64,000 nt of DNA, taken from contig JBJMMD010000050.1 of NCBI GenBank assembly GCA_045804965.1, forward strand, positions 10,653 to 74,652. The letters are read 5' to 3'. The position numbers were made by a program, and so were the translations under genes. This DNA is from CAVTUU01 sp045804965. Lineage in GTDB: Bacteria; Chloroflexota; Chloroflexia; Thermomicrobiales; UBA6265. The notes under the pieces were generated by a model. That model saw only the letters and a list, made by a program, of their open reading frames with translations, ran no database searches and had not been told where the DNA came from. Positions 9,425 through 18,134 of this stretch are shown here, piece after piece; position 1 is the first letter of the stretch, and each line of letters begins with the position of its first letter.

Positions 9425-9551
9425 CGTTGGTGTGGAGTTGTTAGGTTTGGCTCTCGGTGCTATTGGAATCCAGTCCATTGCTGGCATCGCCCGGAATCAA
9501 TTCCCGGGGTCGGCCGCCGACGACCACAAGTCGTTTGCGCAACTCAGCGCT

Positions 9552-10877
9552 CTAACTCTCTTCCTTCTCCTCCTCGCGGCGGGTACGGCGGGAGTCGTAG
9601 TGCGCTTCGAACGTGGCTTGCTTGCGGGTGGACTCGTCATAGGTGGCGTCATCCGCGAAGCTAGCGAGATATTCGACGCGGCTGAGCTTGGCCTGGACTC
9701 GGGCTGACGAGGGCGCCACTTGGAGATAGGAAGCCATTTCCCGCAACTGGGCGCGGGATTCGGCGTGGCGTCCTGCGCGGTCGAGGCGGATCGCTTCGCG
9801 CTGGTCGGCATTTGCGCGCTCGAGCGCGACTTTTTCGCCGACTGTCTCGTCGATCGGGGCGGCGTCGACTGCCTTCTGATCGGCGAGGAGGAGCGCGGCG
9901 AGATCGGGGCAGAGCGAGCGACGGGCATCAGCCGTGGGATCGGTCCAGTTCGCCTCGAGGGAGAGTTGGTGGAGGTTCCCGGCGGCACCGGGCGCGATCT
10001 TCAGCTTGAAGATGAGGTTGACCTCTTCCCCAGCCGGGAGCTCGCCGATCGCGACATTGACGTGCTTGCCGATCCGCTCGGCCGGGTAGCTGTTCAGTAA
10101 GCGGGCGCGGACGCCGTGCGGCATCTTTAGCGATATGGTCAGCCCGGCGGCGGCGATGGTGAGCAGCTCGCCGAGTTCCCGTTCGAAGAACGCGCGGAGC
10201 TGGCCGGCGTGCTCAATGAACTGGAAGTTTCCACCGCCTGCCTCAGCCATGGCGGAAAGGAGCTCCTCGTTGAAGTCGAGCCCGACGCCGAGCGCCGTCG
10301 TGCTCACGCCTCGCTTACGAAGTTCGGTCGCGTGCTTGGTGATTTCGGTGTCTCTGGTGATGCCGACATTGGCCAGACCGTCGGTAAGGAGGAGCGAGCG
10401 CCGGATACGCAGGGGCGTGTTCGCCAGTGATTCCGGCGCCGGCAGGTCCCGGCTCAGCTCGCCGCAGCCGGTGAGCCAACCGCCGCAGAGGTCGGTCGAG
10501 GCGCCAGGATCAATGCCGTTCAGGGTGAGGCGAATCGCGGTTTTGACCCGGGGCGTGGCCGGTTCCAAATGTTGCAGGGTGTCGATTTGGTCATCATAGA
10601 CGACGAGAGCGGCGCGATCCTCATCCGTGAGGTGGGTGATGGCGGCGTCGACCGCTTCCTTGGCGAGCCTGATCTTGTCGCCCGCCATCGAGCCGGAGCG
10701 ATCGAGGACGAAGGCGACATCGACCGGCGCGCGACGGGTTCCACTGGACGCCTGCGAAGTGACGATGCGGACGAGGAGATACGCCTCGCCGCCCGCGGCT
10801 GGGACGACGGAGCGTTCCCAGGCGGAGGTGATGACGAGGTTGTTTTCCGATCCGTTGGTCTGTTCCGACGAAGACAT
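9552..10877 (-). CDS. VWA-domain protein
   Basis: A 441-residue von Willebrand factor A domain protein. The metal-ion-dependent adhesion site is intact: FVLDRSGSMAGDK gives DxSxS at residues 59, 61 and 63, with a later Thr in GASTDLCGG and Asp in LLTDGLANVG. The VWA fold spans about 50-235; a beta-rich region (about 235-330) and a charged helical tail ending in an Arg/Glu-rich stretch follow. No signal peptide, so probably cytoplasmic, mediating protein contacts. GGGAG precedes the ATG. Confidence 0.8.
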   Translation of the reverse strand: MSSSEQTNGSENNLVITSAWERSVVPAAGGEAYLLVRIVTSQASSGTRRAPVDVAFVLDRSGSMAGDKIRLAKEAVDAAITHLTDEDRAALVVYDDQIDTLQHLEPATPRVKTAIRLTLNGIDPGASTDLCGGWLTGCGELSRDLPAPESLANTPLRIRRSLLLTDGLANVGITRDTEITKHATELRKRGVSTTALGVGLDFNEELLSAMAEAGGGNFQFIEHAGQLRAFFERELGELLTIAAAGLTISLKMPHGVRARLLNSYPAERIGKHVNVAIGELPAGEEVNLIFKLKIAPGAAGNLHQLSLEANWTDPTADARRSLCPDLAALLLADQKAVDAAPIDETVGEKVALERANADQREAIRLDRAGRHAESRAQLREMASYLQVAPSSARVQAKLSRVEYLASFADDATYDESTRKQATFEAHYDSRRTRREEEKEES

Positions 10878-10999
10878 GACGCTCCCTTTCCGCGCGGTGA
10901 TCCCCGCGCCGATGAACGAAAAGCGGTTAGGTCGTGGATTACGGTTCAGTCGTAAGGTTGTCGATTAATCGGGTATCGGCCGTCATTCCGGGCCTGGGT

Positions 11000-11056
11000 G
11001 TTCCCTCGCCCCCAGCCCCTAGTCCTTGCAAGGGCGAGGGCAGCACGGAGGGCCGG
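11000..11056. repeat. Family C repeat (ccctcgccc ... aagggcgaggg)
   Basis: Inverted-repeat unit related to copies near 15.5, 32.8 and 34.5-34.9 kb. It lies in the 10878-11076 gap, where no gene is visible. Confidence 0.5.
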
Positions 11057-11076
11057 GTAACGGCTACTTCTGCTCT

Positions 11077-11688
11077 TCACCGGAACACCTTTTTCGCCCA
11101 GTTAATGAGCCATTCGACGCGATCGTGGTTGCGTTGGTATGCCTCCTCCAGGATAAGCAGCTCAGCTTCGGCGCCGAGCTGTATCCGCCGCCAGCTACTC
11201 CCTTCTTCCGCAGCGGTCACGGGATTTTCGACAGGATCGACAAACGCGTGGAACTCGTATTTCCCCATCAGCAGCGGCGATGGGGGTGCGGGTTCGCCGA
11301 GCTCCTCACTGGCCGGCGCCGGTTGATACATCGCGCGCGCAATGTACTCGGCGGCGCTCTCGAGCGGTTCCGCTCGAACAGACCGCTGCTCCGCGGGCAT
11401 GCTAATCGCGGACGTGTCGGGCAACTGGCCGGTGGCGAGGCGGGTGAGCTGATCATCGTTGAGTTGATTGAGCCGCCGCCGCACCTCGCGCAAGGGGAGA
11501 TAGGCGTCTTTCATTTTGCCGATAGCCTTCAACCGGACCAGGTGATCGTCGGTGTAATGGCTGCGCGGACCGGCCGCGACCGGCGGCGGCAACAGTCCTT
11601 CGCCAATGTAGTAGCGGACCGTCCGTGGCGAGACGCCCGCAGCTTCGGTCAACTCGCTCAGGCTGTACCGTCGTTCTTCGTCGCTCAC
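11077..11688 (-). CDS. MerR-family transcriptional regulator
   Basis: The N-terminus is a MerR winged helix (YSLSELTEAAGVSPRTVRYY, then GEGLLPPP and KAIGKMKDAYLPLREVRRRL), followed by a region rich in Ala, Pro and Glu and a C-terminal helical segment. No Cys metal cluster, so probably a ligand- or protein-responsive member. Translation probably starts at GTG 11688, preceded by GAGGGG at 7-base spacing; the longer TTG at 11751 overlaps the promoter. Divergent from the CoA-transferase gene. A promoter-operator upstream suggests autoregulation. Confidence 0.8.
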   Translation of the reverse strand: MSDEERRYSLSELTEAAGVSPRTVRYYIGEGLLPPPVAAGPRSHYTDDHLVRLKAIGKMKDAYLPLREVRRRLNQLNDDQLTRLATGQLPDTSAISMPAEQRSVRAEPLESAAEYIARAMYQPAPASEELGEPAPPSPLLMGKYEFHAFVDPVENPVTAAEEGSSWRRIQLGAEAELLILEEAYQRNHDRVEWLINWAKKVFR

Positions 11689-11722
11689 AAATATCCCCTC
11701 GTCGATTTTGAATACCAGTCGC

Positions 11723-11751
11723 ATCCTAACAGTGATACGTAATACTGTCAA
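11723..11751 (-). promoter_or_regulatory. Promoter and palindromic operator of the merR gene
   Basis: On the minus strand, TTGACA (11751-11746), a 17-base spacer and TAGGAT (11728-11723). The spacer is almost entirely the imperfect palindrome acagtgatacgtaatactgt (11729-11748; 16 of 20 positions symmetric). Its position between the -35 and -10 boxes fits autoregulation by the MerR protein encoded just downstream. Confidence 0.7.
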
Positions 11752-11810
11752 TATCCGCTGCGGTGCTACAATCGCGGATCATTGCGAAGAAGCGAGGACC
11801 AAGAACACGC

Positions 11811-13025
11811 ATGACGCATGGGCGGGGACGATTGCCGCTGGATGGCATTCGCGTTGTCGATCTGACGCGGGTGATGACCGGCCCGTATTGCACGATGATG
11901 CTCGGCGATCTCGGCGCCGATGTGATCAAGGTCGAGTTGCCCGGCAAAGGGGATGACACCCGCGCCTGGGGGCCGCCCTTCGACCACGGCGAGTCGGTGT
12001 ATTTCCTCTCGATCAACCGCAACAAACGATCGGTCGCGCTCGACCTCAAGAGCGAGCGCGGCCGCGAGGCGCTGTGGAAACTGATCGAACGGGCAGACGT
12101 GGTGGTCGAGAATTTCTCGCCGGGCACGGTCGACCGCTTGGGCTTCGGCTACGAGGCGGTGCGCGCGCGCGTGCCGACCGTGATCTACGCCTCGATCTCC
12201 GGGTTCGGGCAAAGCGGGCCGTCCCGGCTGCGCACCGCCTACGACTTGATCCTGCAAGGGATGAGCGGATTGATGAGCGTGACGGGGCCGGTTGGCGGGC
12301 CGCCGACCAAGCTCGGCATTCCGATCGCGGACATCGGCGCGGGCATGTTCACCGCCTACGCGATTGCCGCCGCCCTCTTCAGCCGCGAACGCACGGGCGA
12401 GGGACAGTATGTCGACGTCTCGATGCTCGGCGGGCAAATCGCGCTGATGACCTACCAGGCGGGGATCTACTTCGCCACGGGCAACGTCCCTGGTCCGCTC
12501 GGCAATGCCCACCCCATCGTCGCGCCATACGACACCTTCGCCACCGCCGATGGGTACATCAACCTTGCGGTCGGCAACGACCATCTCTGGCAGCGATTTT
12601 GCGCCGCGTTTGGGCTGGAGGACGCGGCGAAAGACGAGCGGCTGCTGACCAACGCCGGCCGAATCACCAACAAGGAATTGCTTTACGACGTCGTCAACGG
12701 TGCGTTGGCCACGTGTTCGACCGCGGAGGTCGTGGCGGAGCTCGATGCGCGGGGCGTGCCCTGCGGACCGATTTACGATGTCGCCCAGGTCTTCGCCGAT
12801 CCGCAAACGCGCGCACAGGGGCTGATGCGAGAGGCGCCGCACGAGAAGCTGGGGTCCGTGAAACTCACCGGGTTCCCTTACCACTTCTCCGCGGCAGAGC
12901 TCGACATCCGCGTGCCGCCGCCGCTGCTGGGCCAGCACACCAACGAGATTTTGTCGGAACTCGGCTATTCTGCGGACGAGATCGCGCAGATGCTCGCGTG
13001 TGGGGCGGCCGGCGGGCCGGCGTAA
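11811..13025 (+). CDS. Family III CoA-transferase (CaiB/BaiF)
   Basis: A 404-residue acyl-CoA transferase, moving CoA between carboxylic acids. The N-terminus shows LDGIRVVDLTRVMTGPYC and LGDLGADVIKVE, typical of the family; RSVALDLKSERG and VVVENFSPGTVDRLGFGY follow. The likely catalytic Asp lies in TAYDLILQGMSG. Donor and acceptor are not identifiable from sequence. ATG 11811 is taken because family homology starts just after it. Its promoter region shares the merR operator area, so MerR could also affect it. Confidence 0.85.
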   Translation: MTHGRGRLPLDGIRVVDLTRVMTGPYCTMMLGDLGADVIKVELPGKGDDTRAWGPPFDHGESVYFLSINRNKRSVALDLKSERGREALWKLIERADVVVENFSPGTVDRLGFGYEAVRARVPTVIYASISGFGQSGPSRLRTAYDLILQGMSGLMSVTGPVGGPPTKLGIPIADIGAGMFTAYAIAAALFSRERTGEGQYVDVSMLGGQIALMTYQAGIYFATGNVPGPLGNAHPIVAPYDTFATADGYINLAVGNDHLWQRFCAAFGLEDAAKDERLLTNAGRITNKELLYDVVNGALATCSTAEVVAELDARGVPCGPIYDVAQVFADPQTRAQGLMREAPHEKLGSVKLTGFPYHFSAAELDIRVPPPLLGQHTNEILSELGYSADEIAQMLACGAAGGPA

Positions 13026-13070
13026 TTCGTCGCGCGGCCCGCACGACAGCTCGAGCAAGGAGGAGGGCGC

Positions 13071-13439
13071 ATGATGGAGCCCGATCCGGCACAGGAACTC
13101 CTGGAGAAGGCGACGCCCGAAGCGCGGCCATTGATCGAGCAAACCCGCGCGGTCATCAAGTTGGTCTTGCCCAGAGCGCGTGAGCAGGTGAACATGGGTT
13201 GGGGCGTGATCAATTACCTGGCGGGCGAGAAGATGCGCGACATGGTCGTCGCGATCGCCCCCCACTGGACCTACGTCAACATCCAATTCGCCGACGGCGT
13301 CGATCTCCCCGATCCCACCCACAAGCTCGAAGGCACCGGCAAGCGCATGCGCCACGTCAAGATCCGCGACAGCGCCGACCTCCAAGATTCCGACGTCCGG
13401 CGATTGCTTGGGGAAGCCGGGCGCCTGCGCGGGATTTGA
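13071..13439 (+). CDS. DUF1801-family protein
   Basis: A 122-residue protein with the DUF1801 (YdhG-like) pattern: an N-terminal helix with ARPLIEQTRAVI, MGWGVINYL, then VVAIAPHWTYVNIQF and LEGTGKRMRHVKIRD. Function of the family is unknown. AGGAGG 8-9 bases upstream supports the ATG. It lies 45 bases after the CoA-transferase gene and may be cotranscribed. Confidence 0.75.
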   Translation: MMEPDPAQELLEKATPEARPLIEQTRAVIKLVLPRAREQVNMGWGVINYLAGEKMRDMVVAIAPHWTYVNIQFADGVDLPDPTHKLEGTGKRMRHVKIRDSADLQDSDVRRLLGEAGRLRGI

Positions 13440-13523
13440 TGATCGTCCCGGTGAGACTTCGCAGAGACTCACCGGGCGGCTTACCCGAAATACGGTGAGG
13501 CGCCGGTCGGTATCTCTGCTGAT

Positions 13524-13988
13524 CTACCCCGCGCTCGCCGGCTCGAAGTTCACTGGATGACCCGCGAAGTGGCATTCGCGGTGGATTTGGGCATGTTCGA
13601 GTCCCTGCCAACGGCAGTGATCGCAGTGGGACACTTGGTAAAGGTAACGAAAGAGCGGTTCAGCCATGGTCGTCAGTGGGCGAGCGACGGCGAGGCGCTT
13701 GTATTCCGCGCGGACGAGGTCTTCGATAACATCCGGCAAGCAGGTCGGGTAGCGAAATTGGTGTTCGGCGCCACTTGCGCGGTCGCGGAAGGTGAGCACG
13801 CGCTCGGTTCCGCCGAGCGTTGCCTCGCCATCCTCGCGATCCGAAACCAACTCCAGCACGCCCCAATCGGCTCCGGCCCGCGCAGAGAGGTACTGCACCA
13901 GGCGGGCTTTGTCGAGGCTGTTGGCGGCGAGTTGATCGAGCAAGGGCATCACTCGGCGGACAACATCTTCGGTCGCCTTGAACACCAT
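13524..13988 (-). CDS. Small protein with C-terminal Cys/His cluster, unknown function
   Basis: A 154-residue protein starting MVFKATEDVVRRVMPLLDQL; AGGAGG stands upstream of this ATG, deciding the start even though the frame stays open upstream. The N-terminal 45 residues are helical, the middle is beta-rich (WGVLELVSDREDG), and the C-terminus has HCDHCRWQGL and HRECHFAGHP, a possible zinc site. I do not recognise the family. Confidence 0.65.
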   Translation of the reverse strand: MVFKATEDVVRRVMPLLDQLAANSLDKARLVQYLSARAGADWGVLELVSDREDGEATLGGTERVLTFRDRASGAEHQFRYPTCLPDVIEDLVRAEYKRLAVARPLTTMAEPLFRYLYQVSHCDHCRWQGLEHAQIHRECHFAGHPVNFEPASAG

Positions 13989-14165
13989 CGCTGGCTCCTC
14001 CTGATGGATTGGCAACTGCCGCTCGCGGGTGGAGCGACGCGGCGGGCCGAGCAGTCGCAGCGGTTCTAATTCCATCCTAGCACGCGCCCTGCCAGCAGCG
14101 GACGGCGTCTCAGGGTACGCTTTGCCCGCGTATTGGCACCTGCAGACGAAGGAGCGCGAGCGAAC

Positions 14166-14702
14166 GTGGAGTGGTACAACGAACCGTCTGTCTGGATTGC
14201 AGACGACAACACATTCAGCATCACCGCCGAGCCGAAAACCGACTTCTGGCGCAAGACGCACTACGGGTTCATCCGCGACAACGGGCATTTCGCCTATGTC
14301 CGCCACAAGGGCGATTTTTCCGCCGAGGTCAACGTGTCCGGGGACTATCGCGATCAATACGACCAGGCCGGACTCATGTTGCGCCACGACGACAAGCGCT
14401 GGCTCAAATGCGGAATCGAGCTTGTCGACGGCATCCACTACGCCAGCGCGGTCATAACCGACGACTACTCCGACTGGTCGGTCGCCCCGCTCGCGGGCGC
14501 GCCACAGTCGGTGACCGTCCGCCTCAGTCGTGAAGACCAAACCGTCATGATCCACTTCAGCATCGACGGCGGACCCGAACGGCTCATCCGCGTTGCCCGT
14601 CTGCCCATGGACGAAGAGGTCCAGATCGGCATGATGTGCGCCTCGCCCGAAGGGAGCGGCGTCACCGCCGTCTTCCGCGATTTCCAGGTCGTGCCGAAGT
14701 AG
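14166..14702 (+). CDS. DUF1349-family concanavalin-like protein
   Basis: A 178-residue beta-sandwich protein of the DUF1349 family (often annotated regulation of enolase protein 1, a name without firm biochemical support). Typical segments: TDFWRKTHYGF, DYRDQYDQAGLMLR, WLKCGIELVDG, WSVAPL and VQIGMMCASP. No signal peptide. GTG 14166 with GGAG upstream starts right before the conserved region; a TTG at 14133 is the alternative. Converges on the HAD gene with a 3-base gap. Confidence 0.75.
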   Translation: MEWYNEPSVWIADDNTFSITAEPKTDFWRKTHYGFIRDNGHFAYVRHKGDFSAEVNVSGDYRDQYDQAGLMLRHDDKRWLKCGIELVDGIHYASAVITDDYSDWSVAPLAGAPQSVTVRLSREDQTVMIHFSIDGGPERLIRVARLPMDEEVQIGMMCASPEGSGVTAVFRDFQVVPK

Positions 14703-14705
14703 GAA

Positions 14706-15494
14706 TCAGTCCGCCGGAAAGAGCCCATTAAAAACGTCCGGCAGCGCCGCGACCGAATCGAGCACGAGATCGGCGTGCGCTTCATCTTCGAGCGTCACCG
14801 GTTTCCCGGTGCGGACCAGCACCGTGCGCATCCCGAGCTTGCGTGCGGGCGCGAGATCGTTCTTGCCATCGTCGCCGACCATCACTACTTGCCGCGGCGG
14901 CAGATCGAGCATCCGCACCGCCTGGCGGAAGAACGGCAACGACGGTTTCCCGATCGTGAGCGCGCGGACTCCCGCGGCCTCTTCCAGCGCCGTGACGTAC
15001 GGACCGGAATCGAGCCGCATCCCAGTCGACGTTCGCCAATGGCGATTGCGATGCATCGCCACCAGGCGCGCGCCGTTCGTGAGCAACCGGTAGGCGCGGT
15101 TCATCCGTTCGTAGGTCAGCCGCTCCTCGGCCCCACCGATGACGACAACTTCGGCCGTCGCCTCATCGTCATCTGGCACGAGGTCGATCCCGAGCCGGCG
15201 AAAATCCTCATCGACTGCCCCTTTGGCGATGAGGTAGCAGCGAGCGTTCGGCCACCGGCGATGGATGTACTCTGCGGTTGCGCTCCCGGCGGTGAGAATC
15301 TCATCGTCCTGAATCGGGAAATGAATCGAGCGCAACGATTCGCCAAGAACCGATGTCGACGCGGTTGTCGTGTTCGTCACAAAGCGACGGGGAATATTCC
15401 GCGCCGCCAGCGCGCGCAGCGTGTCCACCGCACCCGGAATCCGTTCCAGGCTGACGTGCAATACCCCTTCGAGGTCGAACAGAACGCCTCGCAA
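14706..15494 (-). CDS. HAD-IIA subfamily hydrolase
   Basis: A 262-residue haloacid dehalogenase-type phosphatase of subfamily IIA (NagD/LHPP-like). Motif I is VLFDLEGVLHV, with nucleophile Asp7 and Glu at the position of the usual second Asp; motif II is FVTNTTT; motif IV is MVGDDGKNDLAPARKLGM. The IIA cap lies between. Likely dephosphorylates a small metabolite; substrate unknown. The second-Asp substitution occurs in LHPP-like members as well, so activity is still plausible. Confidence 0.8.
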   Translation of the reverse strand: MRGVLFDLEGVLHVSLERIPGAVDTLRALAARNIPRRFVTNTTTASTSVLGESLRSIHFPIQDDEILTAGSATAEYIHRRWPNARCYLIAKGAVDEDFRRLGIDLVPDDDEATAEVVVIGGAEERLTYERMNRAYRLLTNGARLVAMHRNRHWRTSTGMRLDSGPYVTALEEAAGVRALTIGKPSLPFFRQAVRMLDLPPRQVVMVGDDGKNDLAPARKLGMRTVLVRTGKPVTLEDEAHADLVLDSVAALPDVFNGLFPAD

Positions 15495-15495
15495 C

Positions 15496-15556
15496 GACCC
15501 TCACCCGGCGCGCACGCGCCACCCTCGCCCTGATGCGCAGAGCGAGGGGACGAAAA
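15496..15556. repeat. Family C repeat copy
   Basis: Sequence ccctcacccggcgcgcacg...ccctcgccctgatgcgcag in the 142-base gap upstream of the HAD gene, followed by a gggtaccctctgggcgg unit near 15600. No gene seen. Confidence 0.45.
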
Positions 15557-15636
15557 AAGCACGAACCGTTCGCTTCAACCCCACTCCCGGGCGCGGGCCG
15601 GGTACCCTCTGGGCGGCGGGTAGGGGTCAGGGAACG

Positions 15637-17070
15637 CTACGCCCCCAACCCCGCGCGCCAGACCATACCAAGGCCCAGGATTAGCACGAAGACGGCGCTA
15701 ATGATCGGGCTCAGCGCGACGACGCGGCCGAGACCGGCGCTCAACGTCGAGTTCCGATCCGCAAGGGTCGTGCTCGCGCGTTTCCAGAACGGGCCGGCCA
15801 AGGCGATGCTCAGGCCAAAGGCGATCAGCACCCCGGCCAGTCCGAGGCTGAACGCCACAATCGCGATCATCCCGAACCCGGCCTGATTGATCCCGACCGC
15901 GAGCAGCAAAATCGCGAGCGCATCCGGACACGGCGCGAGACCGCCCGTGACGCCGAGCGTGACCAGATTCCGCAACGAAACCCGGCGCTTATCTGCGGTC
16001 ACCACCGTTGCCACCTCGGCCAGATGCAACTTGGCGTGCTCCTCGGGCGTGAGATGAGCATGGTCGTGGTCGGGCATGTGCTCGTGCTCGTGCTCGCGGC
16101 CGCGCCGGACCGCTTTACGGACCATGTTCAGCCCCATCAGCACGATCAACAGGCCCGAAACAAGCCCGAGCACGGGGATCACCCGCGACGGCAAGAAGAA
16201 GCGGCTTGCTACGATCGTCGCGAACCCCAGCACAAACACGCTCGCTGTGTGGGTGAACGTGACGATCGCAGCAAGGGTGATTGCGTCCCGCGGGGCACCG
16301 CCGCTGGCGACCAAGTAGCCCGCGACCAGTGTCTTACCATGACCGGGTTGCATAGCGTGTAACGCGCCCATGGCGGCGAAGATAGCGATCATGGTGAGCA
16401 CGAAGAGCGGCGTTTTCGGCCGCTCCAGCTCCCGCTTGGCGCGGCCGATGATCCCGCCCTGGGCCCATTCCTGGGCGGCGTCGGTCGCCGAGTTCGGCGT
16501 CACGCCGGCGATCGCGGGATCGGCGGTGAAGGTGATGCGGGAGGTCGATCCCGGCCAACCCTGATTGACCAGCGTCGTCCCGGCGGCCGATTCGACGTCG
16601 AACCCGAAGTCAGTGCGGTCGATCCGGTAGTCGTTGCTGACAGTAAGACCGTGCTGCGTGTCCGCCGGGGCCGCCGGCACCGGCACGGTGGCGGTGACCA
16701 CAATCGGGCTCAGCCCGAGATGGAAATCCGCTAGCTTCGGCACCGCGATCGAGGCCGAACCCGGATCGAGCGGCACAACCGCGCCGTCCACGATAACCCG
16801 AACCTCGCCCAGGTACGTGGCGAGCCACGCCGCGCGCTCAGCGTCGTCCACCACACCGTCGCGATTGAGATCGATCTCAGCCACGACCAATTCGTTGGCC
16901 AAGATTCCGCCGCCGATCGCGAACGAGAGATGCACCTGGGCCGGCTGTAGTTGCACGAGCAGACGCTGCTTGAGCCGGTCCGCGGGGTGCGCATCAGCCT
17001 TTGCAGGGAGAAGGCCGACCAAAAGCGCGAGACCGGCAAAGGTTACCAAAAGCGTGACGAACCGAGACAA
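15637..17070 (-). CDS. NicO-family nickel/cobalt exporter with EF-hand-containing extracytoplasmic domain
   Basis: A 477-residue membrane protein. A signal or first membrane segment (LLVTFAGLALLVGLL) is followed by an extracytoplasmic beta-rich domain that includes a canonical EF-hand loop DLNRDGVVDDAE. The C-terminal 260 residues hold about seven membrane helices with ALHAMQPGHGKTLVAGYL and GGLAPCPDALAILL, signatures of the NicO (RcnA-type) exporters, and a His-rich loop HEHEHMPDHDHAH that could bind metal. TTG 17070 is chosen: GGGGAG lies 10 bases upstream and the signal segment starts there. The frame continues upstream into family A repeats, which I regard as noncoding. Confidence 0.8.
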   Translation of the reverse strand: MSRFVTLLVTFAGLALLVGLLPAKADAHPADRLKQRLLVQLQPAQVHLSFAIGGGILANELVVAEIDLNRDGVVDDAERAAWLATYLGEVRVIVDGAVVPLDPGSASIAVPKLADFHLGLSPIVVTATVPVPAAPADTQHGLTVSNDYRIDRTDFGFDVESAAGTTLVNQGWPGSTSRITFTADPAIAGVTPNSATDAAQEWAQGGIIGRAKRELERPKTPLFVLTMIAIFAAMGALHAMQPGHGKTLVAGYLVASGGAPRDAITLAAIVTFTHTASVFVLGFATIVASRFFLPSRVIPVLGLVSGLLIVLMGLNMVRKAVRRGREHEHEHMPDHDHAHLTPEEHAKLHLAEVATVVTADKRRVSLRNLVTLGVTGGLAPCPDALAILLLAVGINQAGFGMIAIVAFSLGLAGVLIAFGLSIALAGPFWKRASTTLADRNSTLSAGLGRVVALSPIISAVFVLILGLGMVWRAGLGA

Positions 17071-17082
17071 TTGCGTCCGGCT

Positions 17083-17345
17083 CCCCGCCCGGGAATCAAT
17101 TCCCGGGCTACCAAACGGAAGTCGGATAAATCCGACTGGTGCCGAGGAACCATCTCGGTCTCGTTGGGGCGTGTGGCGCACGCCCGCCTGATGAGAGACG
17201 GCGGTTGGCAAGGGCAATCGGGATTGAATTCGGACCCGAGCGCACGGCCCGTGCGCCCCTACAATCTCAACTCTATTAGTCGGTTTTAACCGACTTTCAG
17301 GGGTGAGCCCGGGATTTGAATCCCGGGCGAGGAGCCGGCTACGAA
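17083..17345. repeat. Family A repeat cluster
   Basis: The gap 17071-17395 is composed largely of short palindromes: cccgggaatcaattcccggg, agtcggataaatccgact, agtcggttttaaccgact and cccgggatttgaatcccggg. No gene. Confidence 0.75.
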
Positions 17346-17395
17346 GGTTCCATCTGCAAGTGCGGCTGCCCAAACTCAATTGAGACATGGACTGG

Positions 17396-17806
17396 CTACT
17401 CGCCGTCATCGCTTGGTTCATCTTCGGCCGCCGTGGTCGCTTCTCGCAATCTGCCGGCATATCCAGGAGGCAACTCCCAATATCGCGCCGCCGCCACGAC
17501 CGCTTCCGGCGCTCCACTCGCAAATTGGTCACCCGCGAGCACCGCCTCGACCTGGCGTCCGTCGTCGGTCGTCGCCTGCCGCGACGCGCCGGTCGCGCCA
17601 TTCCTACCCGCCTGCTCGATCACAATGCCCCAGATGTCCGGCCGTCCCTCGCTCGTGAACTGCGATGCGAATGGCGCGGCGATCTCATTTGGGCCCGCGC
17701 TGACCCATGCCCGCGCAAGGAAACGCGCTCCCGGATAGGCCGCCAGCACGCTAGTCGGGTCCATATCGGCACCGGAAAGAAAGAGGCGAACAGCCGGCTC
17801 AGTCAT
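17396..17806 (-). CDS. Gamma-glutamylcyclotransferase-like (AIG2/GGCT fold) protein
   Basis: A 136-residue protein whose start RLFLSGADMDPTSVLA and following YPGARFLARAWV resemble the GSNMDP...PGAR motif of gamma-glutamylcyclotransferase-like proteins; DIWGIVIE matches the central strand and AAARYWELPPGYAGRL the C-terminal GArehGLPeeY motif. The usual first-strand Tyr-Gly is Leu-Ser here, so it may be divergent or non-catalytic. Substrate unknown. Confidence 0.6.
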   Translation of the reverse strand: MTEPAVRLFLSGADMDPTSVLAAYPGARFLARAWVSAGPNEIAAPFASQFTSEGRPDIWGIVIEQAGRNGATGASRQATTDDGRQVEAVLAGDQFASGAPEAVVAAARYWELPPGYAGRLREATTAAEDEPSDDGE

Positions 17807-17939
17807 CAGACGCGTTCATCCTTTGGGCGGTGAATGCCGCGCGGGGCGAATCCTTGTTGCGCTCATATGATACCGCGCGGCAATCTCATAACGCCGAGAC
17901 AGCCCTCTCCTCCGGCCTCCCTCCAATCCTAGATGACTA

Positions 17940-18115
17940 CGCGGCTGCGCCGCGCCGCCGGGCTCAAAGTGACCCTTCCCCGCTAAGACGATGAAGCCTC
18001 TCCGAGGCTGAACCTGGGCCAGTCTTTTGCATTCACGTTCTCAGCCGGTCTTGAGCCGGCTTCGGAGGTTCAGCCCGGGCACAAATGCCGGGCACGCGCC
18101 GGAGGCGCCTTGATT
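17940..18115. repeat. Family A repeat cluster
   Basis: In the 328-base gap 17807-18134. Contains gtgacccttccccgctaagac, gaagcctctccgaggctgaac, agccggtcttgagccggc and aggttcagcccgggcac. No gene seen. Confidence 0.7.
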
Positions 18116-18134
18116 CTTCTCTGAAAAACGAACG

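Noticed and set aside
11766..13472. A 568-codon open frame on the minus strand antisense to the CoA-transferase and DUF1801 genes
   Set aside because: Low-complexity Arg/Asp/Val-rich product with no family motif; it is the complement of well-supported genes in GC-rich DNA.
17083..17345. CRISPR-like array
   Set aside because: Repeats are short palindromes of different kinds with irregular spacing and no uniform spacers.
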